Below, piece after piece: positions 7,201 through 11,053 of a stretch of 11,053 nucleotides of DNA (position 1 is the first letter of the stretch; every line of letters starts with the position of its first letter). The notes beneath the pieces were generated by a model that saw only the letters and a list, made by a program, of their open reading frames with translations, ran no database searches and had not been told where the DNA came from. Both the position numbers and the translations under genes were made by a program. The DNA is from Gammaproteobacteria bacterium (GTDB lineage Bacteria > Pseudomonadota > Gammaproteobacteria > BMS3Bbin11). The stretch lies in contig DAOVWW010000016.1 in assembly GCA_030636465.1 (NCBI GenBank), forward strand, positions 1 through 11,053, given 5' to 3'.

Positions 7201-7689
7201 ATTGGTTACAGAAGACCCTGTAAATGTTGGGTCAGTCGATATCTTTTCCTGTAATGGTGCGCTGCTGCTTATGGCGGGTTCAGTTTCCAGGGTGTCGGCC
7301 GCATCCCCTTCAAGAAGAATATTCAGCAGATTTATTAGTTCATCAACAGTCGATAACTCCTGTTGTGACTCTTCCAGTTCGTCTACAAGAACGACTATAC
7401 GATCTCGACCTGAAATCATCATGTCCACTATATCCAGCGTGGTTTCCTTCTCACCCCGACGTAGTAGATCCAGCAAATCTTCAAGGCGATGGGATAAACG
7501 TGAAATCCTGTCCAGTCCGGTTAGTTGCGACGTCCCCTTCACGTTATGCATGGTGCGGAAGATATCGTTTAAAATATCAAGATTACTCAGGTCAGCGCCA
7601 AGTTGAAGCAATAGTGATTCCATTTCATCCAGGTGCTCCCTGGACTCATCGATAAAATCATTTAGTAGTGCTGTATTAATATTGGCCAT
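4261..7689 (-). CDS. cheA: Chemotaxis histidine kinase CheA with four Hpt or Hpt-like domains in tandem duplication
   Basis: This protein has 1142 residues against about 650-700 for ordinary CheA. In order: Hpt1 (1-128) with phospho-His48, Lys51, His67 and Glu70, the same numbering as E. coli CheA; a linker; Hpt-like 2 (176-277) with Gln220 at the His site; Hpt3 (316-441) with His362 but Gln365 and Gln381 at the Lys and second His sites; Hpt-like 4 (474-575) with Asn518 at the His site; a Ser/Thr/Gln-rich linker 576-703; P3 dimerisation helices from about 705; P4 ATPase with N-box RNAIDHG at 842-848, G1 box DDGRG at 883-887, the GFSTAD F-box at 924-929 and G2 SGRGVGMD at 935-942; and P5 CheW-like domain about 975-1110. 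No recognisable P2 CheY-binding domain is seen. The kinase core looks active, phosphorylating His48 in trans for transfer to CheY and the CheB receiver. The ATG at 7687-7689 has AGGA 7 bases upstream. Confidence 0.96.
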   Translation of the reverse strand: MANINTALLNDFIDESREHLDEMESLLLQLGADLSNLDILNDIFRTMHNVKGTSQLTGLDRISRLSHRLEDLLDLLRRGEKETTLDIVDMMISGRDRIVVLVDELEESQQELSTVDELINLLNILLEGDAADTLETEPAISSSAPLQEKISTDPTFTGSSVTNPVLATSTEYDEKNDEELFNIFSDHLKEQFSLLCIASLQFKQDSVNDEHLLECSDAVQRIKSSVNYMGYDEVLDFLDDWSEKLDDAQESLFRGEGVPAELIDENIDYMISTFPQLEEVRQAYIEDLEDSTEQNNDISTAVMDIFNQEETVEEGSEINLALLDNFINESSENLDEMSALLLQLDDGIGNIDLLNRIFRIIHNIQGAAQLTGLAQLSLLTQRIEDLLDLLRSGQVLLDKSIVELLYAGFYQITLMINELQESQQEVSPAEELVAELVFLIDRTSSMAQEATDTEETLKQTLSSTPSQMDLDDENDHELFSIFIEHLQEQYTELTTCYAGLMGVSDEEEKLVDCLDIINRLYSSANYMGYIELAHFYEEWSDALAKATLNIVQGEEPSLDFMNAYLETLTRAFPQLKNTRATPAISKQTQQTEQTETIIEKANTVNSAISILPHKNQDDSSSKALADGLRIRLSNSLDSSLQTVSSSEYDTLNEVFDVLVSSESEKAPMTAKEEDPAVIKQQKQESNTADETAARPRETSKKKLRKSVRIDADKIDTLMNQVGELVVDRSYFFQLFNEMRDIQQHFKDTVGVDQKEVKLIRSFSYRLGEAIAALGRTSNELQEGVMKMRMLPVSHLFNRYPRLVHDLTSNIDKEVNLILRGEETELDRMIVEEISDPLIHIIRNAIDHGIENIEERTANDKSEKGQLILEAYQESNHIVIQVTDDGRGLNPDKIKQKAVSKGLYSDEEIERLSDREVLNLILMPGFSTADKITATSGRGVGMDVVKRNIETLNGTLDIDSRLGKGTQIRLKIPLTLAIIHALMIRVGKDIMTIPLTNVDETLRISDEDTSMVEGVEVIYLRGVALPVFRLSKLFKVTSDNDSDKSFVVIVNTDGQRIGFMVDELLGQEEVVIKPLEDYVQEKSGFSGATIVGDGRISLIIDVYELVKMTSDLQIRRNREQAGIMKLANSTLSSSSGEMSDRLH
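5965..6270 (-). repeat. CheA internal repeat B, copy 2 (Hpt-like, His replaced by Asn)
   Basis: This encodes residues 474-575. Asn518 (AAC at 6136-6138) sits at the phospho-His site and Tyr521 at the Lys site. The SSANYMGY and FPQL anchors are shared with copy 1. Confidence 0.75.
6367..6741 (-). repeat. CheA internal repeat A, copy 2 (Hpt with His but without partner Lys and second His)
   Basis: This encodes residues 317-441. His362 is read as CAC at 6604-6606. Gln365 (CAG at 6595-6597) replaces the Lys51 equivalent, and Gln381 replaces the His67 equivalent. Glu384 is kept. Confidence 0.85.
6859..7164 (-). repeat. CheA internal repeat B, copy 1 (Hpt-like, His replaced by Gln)
   Basis: This encodes residues 176-277. 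An ungapped alignment with copy 2 at 5965-6270 (offset 298) gives 37 identities over 102 positions, including NYMGY and a terminal FPQL. The stretch QRIKSSVNYMGY matches the spacing of the Hpt H-x-x-K-G motif with Gln220 at the His site and Lys223 kept. Confidence 0.75.
7309..7683 (-). repeat. CheA internal repeat A, copy 1 (canonical Hpt)
   Basis: This encodes residues 3-127 of CheA. An ungapped hand alignment with copy 2 at 6367-6741 (offset 314 residues) gives 46 identities over the first 78 positions, with looser similarity after that. It carries the functional-looking His48, Lys51, His67 and Glu70. Confidence 0.85.
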
Positions 7690-7711
7690 TTCATTTTCCT
7701 ATACAAAACCA

Positions 7712-7736
7712 GACCCCTGTTATCTATAAGAGGGTC
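7712..7736 (-). other. Possible stem-loop in the cheY/cheA gap
   Basis: GACCC at 7712-7716 pairs with GGGTC at 7732-7736, with one further T-A pair across a bulge and a loop of about 12 bases. It lies in the 56-base gap before cheA. No T-run follows, so it is not a classical terminator; RNA processing or partial attenuation between cheY and cheA is possible. Confidence 0.3.
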
Positions 7737-7745
7737 AGGCAGCAG

Positions 7746-8096
<351 letters not shown>

Positions 8097-8128
8097 GGTT
8101 TCTTCCAGCTAAACTTGTTTAGCCCGCG

Positions 8129-8671
8129 TTATCCAACACTGACTTCTTCGATGAGATTAATTTCCTCATAATCCATATCTTTCAATGCATAATATTCTTC
8201 ATTGAAAAGAACACTTTCGAAATCGAGAATAATCAGAAGCTGATCTCCAATTTCACACACACCCTGGATGTACTGGTTTTCACGGCCAGCGATAACAATT
8301 CCTGGAGGCGGGGCAATTGAGTCCTCAGTAAGCTTGAGCACTTCACTAACATTGTCAACGATAAAGCCAACAATGCGATTGCCGATACCCGGTATTAAAA
8401 TCCAGTTACTTTGCTGTGATTTATCCGGGTCGAAGAGCTTCAGCCGCTTACGCAGATCAATTACTGGAATAATGTCACCACGCAAGTTGATGACGCCTTC
8501 AATAAAAGAAGGTGAATTCGGGACAGGTGTTACGTCTGTTGACCGAATGATTTCCTGAACAGAAAGTATATTCACACCAAAACTTTCTTTACCAATTCCA
8601 AAGCCGACAAACTGCATCATGCCTTCGTCTTCATCGACCTCCTGTCTTCCCAGCTCAAAGGTGGTAGCCAT
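8129..8671 (-). CDS. cheW: Chemotaxis scaffold protein CheW
   Basis: A 180-residue adaptor that couples chemoreceptors to CheA by binding the receptor tip and the P5 domain. One CheW domain covers about residues 18-158. Landmarks are MQFVGFGIG at 19-27, the VQEIIR segment at 38-43, and the hallmark NLRGDIIPVIDLRKRL at 62-77. The N-terminal 17 residues and an acidic tail after 158 are extra and variable in the family. I chose the ATG at 8669-8671, preceded by GGAGA with a 9-base spacer. A TTG at 8692 in the same frame would add seven residues (MIWRISA) and swallow that ribosome site, so I set it aside. The gene follows the receptor gene after 80 bases and precedes cheY, as expected for co-expression of the signalling core. 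Confidence 0.95.
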   Translation of the reverse strand: MATTFELGRQEVDEDEGMMQFVGFGIGKESFGVNILSVQEIIRSTDVTPVPNSPSFIEGVINLRGDIIPVIDLRKRLKLFDPDKSQQSNWILIPGIGNRIVGFIVDNVSEVLKLTEDSIAPPPGIVIAGRENQYIQGVCEIGDQLLIILDFESVLFNEEYYALKDMDYEEINLIEEVSVG

Positions 8672-8680
8672 CGCACTAAT

Positions 8681-8685
8681 TCTCC
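8681..8685 (-). promoter_or_regulatory. Ribosome binding site that sets the cheW start
   Basis: This reads GGAGA on the minus strand, 9 bases before the ATG at 8669-8671. It supports the ATG over the upstream TTG at 8692. Confidence 0.6.
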
Positions 8686-8701
8686 AAATCAATCATTATC
8701 A

Positions 8702-8721
8702 GCTTGCTGCTCGGTGCAAGC
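8702..8721 (-). other. Stem-loop between mcp and cheW
   Basis: Perfect 6-bp arms GCTTGC and GCAAGC enclose an 8-base loop in the 80-base mcp/cheW gap. No T-run follows on the minus strand, so full termination is unlikely. It could stabilise the receptor message or lower read-through into the che genes. Confidence 0.4.
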
Positions 8722-8751
8722 CGATGAAGGTTTACGCAAACAGTTTTAAGA

Positions 8752-11053
8752 CTAAATCTTAAATTGCTGTACCTGCTCAGTAAGGTGGTCAGACTCAGTT
8801 TGCAATCTTTCAGTAATGCCTACAACCACGCCCGCACCTTCTGCTGTTTGCTCCGCCGAAGTCGCCGACTGACTAGAAAGCTCGCTAATTGATAGTGAGC
8901 GTGTCGCCTGCATACCCGTTAATTCACCCATCTCAGTACCACGATCTACCACACCGTCCATTTCGTGGTTCATCTCCTGGATAGAGTCATTAGCTTCCTC
9001 TACCAGGCTGGTAATGTTAGACGAGTACTCAAGCAAGGTAGTCAGGGCTTCTTCAGCAGCCTTACGTCGTACACCCTGTTCACCGGCCATCGTACCGATT
9101 TCTTCGGCCAGGGTATTGAGGGTTACTACCTGTCCCTTAACTTCGGATGAATTCTTATTCAGTACCTCCGCCGTTTCACTAATCGCGGTAATGGCTTCCA
9201 TATTTACCCGACCACCATCTGCAATTTTCAGCAATGCCTGTTGAGACTTATTAGAAAGTTCTACACCCGCGGCAACGTTGTTAGTGGAGTCTTTAATCAG
9301 CTGTGTAATTTCCTTCGCCGCTTCAGAAGAACGTTGTGCCAGCTTACCTACTTCATCCGCAACCACCGCAAAACCTTTACCATGCGTGCCCGCACGCGCC
9401 GCTTCTACCGCGGCGTTCAGGGCCAGCAGGTTAGTCTGTTCGGCAATCTCTGTAATCACCGAGATGATTTCAGAAATCTGTTCAGATGATTCAGAAATAG
9501 CCTGCATACCATCCACCGTTGAGGCAACCGATTCACGCCCTTCCTCGGCCGCCTTGAGGGCAGCACTACCGTGTTCCTGTGCCTGTCCTACCGCAATCTG
9601 CATGTTGTCTACTGCTGACACCATACTGTTGATAGTTCCTGTTACCTGGTCAACCATCGACCCCTGTTGATCAGCAGTGGCCACAACCTTGGCACCTGTT
9701 TCACCCATTTCCGACACACGTTCCATGGTTGTATTAGCTACCTCATTCTGATTCTGGGCTGTATCGGATACCGTACCTATTTTGTCTACCAGCGAACCAA
9801 GCAGTTTCTGTGTATGCTGCGCTGCTGTCTGCTGACCGCCTGCTGCCGTTGATACGTCCTTAGCTGTCTGGCCCATTTCGGAAATAATCGTTGAAGATGA
9901 CTGGGCGCGTTCAAGCTGTTCTGCAGCACGGTTTTTGTTGCCCTGTGCACGTTGCGCCACATCCTTCGATGATGCGGCTACTTCGTTGGCCGCACTACTC
10001 ACAACCTTGAATGAGCCTCGTATTTTCTCCATCATATGGTTAAAGGCCTCAGCCATTTGACCGATCTCATCGCGGCCACCCTCTGCTACCTGAATCGTCA
10101 AATCTCGACTTTCTGCGATATGGCGTACTGTGTTGGCCATTGAAACAATTGGACCGGAGATAGCCCGTGTCAGTACTACCGAAATAATCACACCAAAGAC
10201 TAAACCAAATATCAGGATAGCCCACTCAACCGTCTCCAGTTCAGCCTCAAGCCTTTGCAGCTCACGCTGGTCAGCTAGCAATAACTCATTCTGGTTTTCT
10301 ACCATAGCAGTTAGCTGTACCACAATTTTGGCCGCAGTAGGTGCAGCTCGCGTATTCAGCCAGTAGTTGGCCAGGTTAGCTTCTTTACTGGCCTTGATCT
10401 TGAACATTTGTGGCGGATAAGTTTCAAACTCTGAGCGAAGTCTTTTGAACTGATCAAATACATCGCGTTGCTCTTCGGTAAAATACGGGTAGTAGTCAGA
10501 CAAGTCGCTAAAGCGCCTGCTGTTAGTGGCCCAGAAGTTTTCGTAGTTAATTCTGAATTTATCATCACCCGCCAACAGGAATGCACGAATGTTCGCCAGA
10601 CCCAGACCGAGTGAGCCACGAACATCCGCCATTGCGAAGAGGATTTCCTTACGTGTTTCGGTTGCGTCCTGCTGACCTTCAATGTTAATCATTCTGGTGA
10701 TCAATGCAGACATTTTTGACGCACGAGGCGCGGCATCGTCGAACAGCATCTTTTGCGCAGGCGTGGACTCAATTGTATTGGCGATATCTTCAATTTCCTG
10801 CTGATATTTACTGAACAAAGATATTTCTTTTCCAATAATTTTGAGGCGTTTGATGTTTTCTGGGTTGGTCCAGTTTTTGGAGAAGCCACGAAGCTCATCC
10901 AATTTTGGGTCAAGCCAGTTGTTCCATGCATCTGCCCTTTCATCCTTAAACTTGGGGTTACCCAGCAGCATCCAGCCACGCAAACCTGACAGTGACTGGT
11001 TCAGTCCATTAAGCATACTCAAGCTTGCCTCAGCAGTAGGCACTCGAAGGTCA
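8752..11053 (-). CDS. Methyl-accepting chemotaxis protein, N-terminus outside the window
   Basis: The frame stays open to the right edge (it reads D-L-R-V-P-T at the boundary), so the GTG at 11043 is not the start and TM1 lies outside. Numbering from that codon as residue 1, residues 1-268 are an all-helical extracytoplasmic sensor with two similar modules ([13 protein letters not shown] at 21-33, [13 protein letters not shown] at 152-164). TM2 is about 272-292, HAMP about 294-345, and a long coiled-coil signalling domain reaches residue 763. The tip [16 protein letters not shown] at 535-550 and [18 protein letters not shown] at 555-572 bind CheW and CheA. The post-HAMP coiled coil looks longer than that of E. 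coli Tsr. The C-terminus ends VQQFKI, with no CheR/CheB-binding pentapeptide such as NWETF. The layout resembles bimodular (HBM-like) receptors such as McpS, but the ligand is unknown. It heads the che cluster as seen here. Confidence 0.95.
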   Translation of the reverse strand, partial: DLRVPTAEASLSMLNGLNQSLSGLRGWMLLGNPKFKDERADAWNNWLDPKLDELRGFSKNWTNPENIKRLKIIGKEISLFSKYQQEIEDIANTIESTPAQKMLFDDAAPRASKMSALITRMINIEGQQDATETRKEILFAMADVRGSLGLGLANIRAFLLAGDDKFRINYENFWATNSRRFSDLSDYYPYFTEEQRDVFDQFKRLRSEFETYPPQMFKIKASKEANLANYWLNTRAAPTAAKIVVQLTAMVENQNELLLADQRELQRLEAELETVEWAILIFGLVFGVIISVVLTRAISGPIVSMANTVRHIAESRDLTIQVAEGGRDEIGQMAEAFNHMMEKIRGSFKVVSSAANEVAASSKDVAQRAQGNKNRAAEQLERAQSSSTIISEMGQTAKDVSTAAGGQQTAAQHTQKLLGSLVDKIGTVSDTAQNQNEVANTTMERVSEMGETGAKVVATADQQGSMVDQVTGTINSMVSAVDNMQIAVGQAQEHGSAALKAAEEGRESVASTVDGMQAISESSEQISEIISVITEIAEQTNLLALNAAVEAARAGTHGKGFAVVADEVGKLAQRSSEAAKEITQLIKDSTNNVAAGVELSNKSQQALLKIADGGRVNMEAITAISETAEVLNKNSSEVKGQVVTLNTLAEEIGTMAGEQGVRRKAAEEALTTLLEYSSNITSLVEEANDSIQEMNHEMDGVVDRGTEMGELTGMQATRSLSISELSSQSATSAEQTAEGAGVVVGITERLQTESDHLTEQVQQFKI

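Noticed and set aside
7010..7606. A 198-codon plus-strand open frame opposite cheA
   Set aside because: It is Ser/Arg-rich, has no domain signal, and lies entirely antisense to well-supported Hpt repeats. It is a shadow of cheA codon use.
8672..8692. TTG start for cheW, seven residues longer
   Set aside because: The ATG at 8671 has GGAGA at a proper distance, and that site would lie inside the longer reading.
8684..8700. Fur-box-like sequence upstream of cheW
   Set aside because: Only one half (ATCATTATC) matches and the other half does not. It lies inside the mcp-cheW unit and overlaps the cheW ribosome site.
9278..9670. Plus-strand open frames opposite the receptor coiled coil
   Set aside because: They are Ala/Ser/Cys-rich shadows of the Ala/Glu-rich coiled coil, with no supporting start site or neighbours.
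11041..11043. GTG as the start of the chemoreceptor gene
   Set aside because: The frame continues open to the window edge and TM1 is missing, so the gene starts outside the window.

Overview
The window is a compact run of genes that all read from the minus strand, so transcription runs from high to low coordinates. It looks like a low-to-moderate GC proteobacterium. A gammaproteobacterium is my best guess, from the E. coli-like CheA numbering, the che-parA gene order and the style of the proteins, but nothing here is diagnostic of a taxon.

The right-hand two thirds is a chemotaxis cluster in the order mcp, cheW, cheY, cheA, cheB, parA-like. The chemoreceptor (8752 to the right edge) is incomplete at its N-terminus. 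It shows a two-module periplasmic helical sensor, TM2, a HAMP domain and a long signalling coiled coil. CheW (8129-8671) and a single-domain CheY-like regulator (7746-8096) follow. CheA (4261-7689) is very large, 1142 aa. Its N-terminal half is an internal duplication of a two-domain unit, giving four Hpt or Hpt-like domains in the pattern A-B-A'-B'. Only the first keeps the full phosphotransfer residue set. CheB (3154-4224) has a good receiver domain, but its methylesterase domain carries Thr and Glu where the catalytic Ser and His should be. The last gene (2073-3062) is a ParA-type ATPase with an N-terminal CxxC...CxxC zinc ribbon of the MJ0042 type, placed where ParC-like array-positioning ATPases often sit. 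No cheR or cheZ is visible, and the receptor has no C-terminal tether pentapeptide.

The left end holds an ABC importer of the nitrate/sulfonate/taurine (NitT/TauT) class in the order permease (1219-1977), ATPase (395-1186), membrane-anchored substrate-binding protein (1-405, running off the left edge). A 95-bp gap containing a perfect 18-bp palindrome separates it from the chemotaxis genes, so it may be a separate transcription unit or a regulated extension of the same one.

As a working model, ligand sensing by the receptor (or receptors) is relayed by CheW to CheA, then to CheY. The extra Hpt-like domains are likely to change phosphate flow or binding. CheB is likely to act by binding or phosphate competition rather than demethylation. 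The ParA-like protein may position the array. Most intergenic gaps are under 100 bp. No stretch above 300 bp lacks a gene, and I saw no tRNA, rRNA, CRISPR array or insertion sequence.
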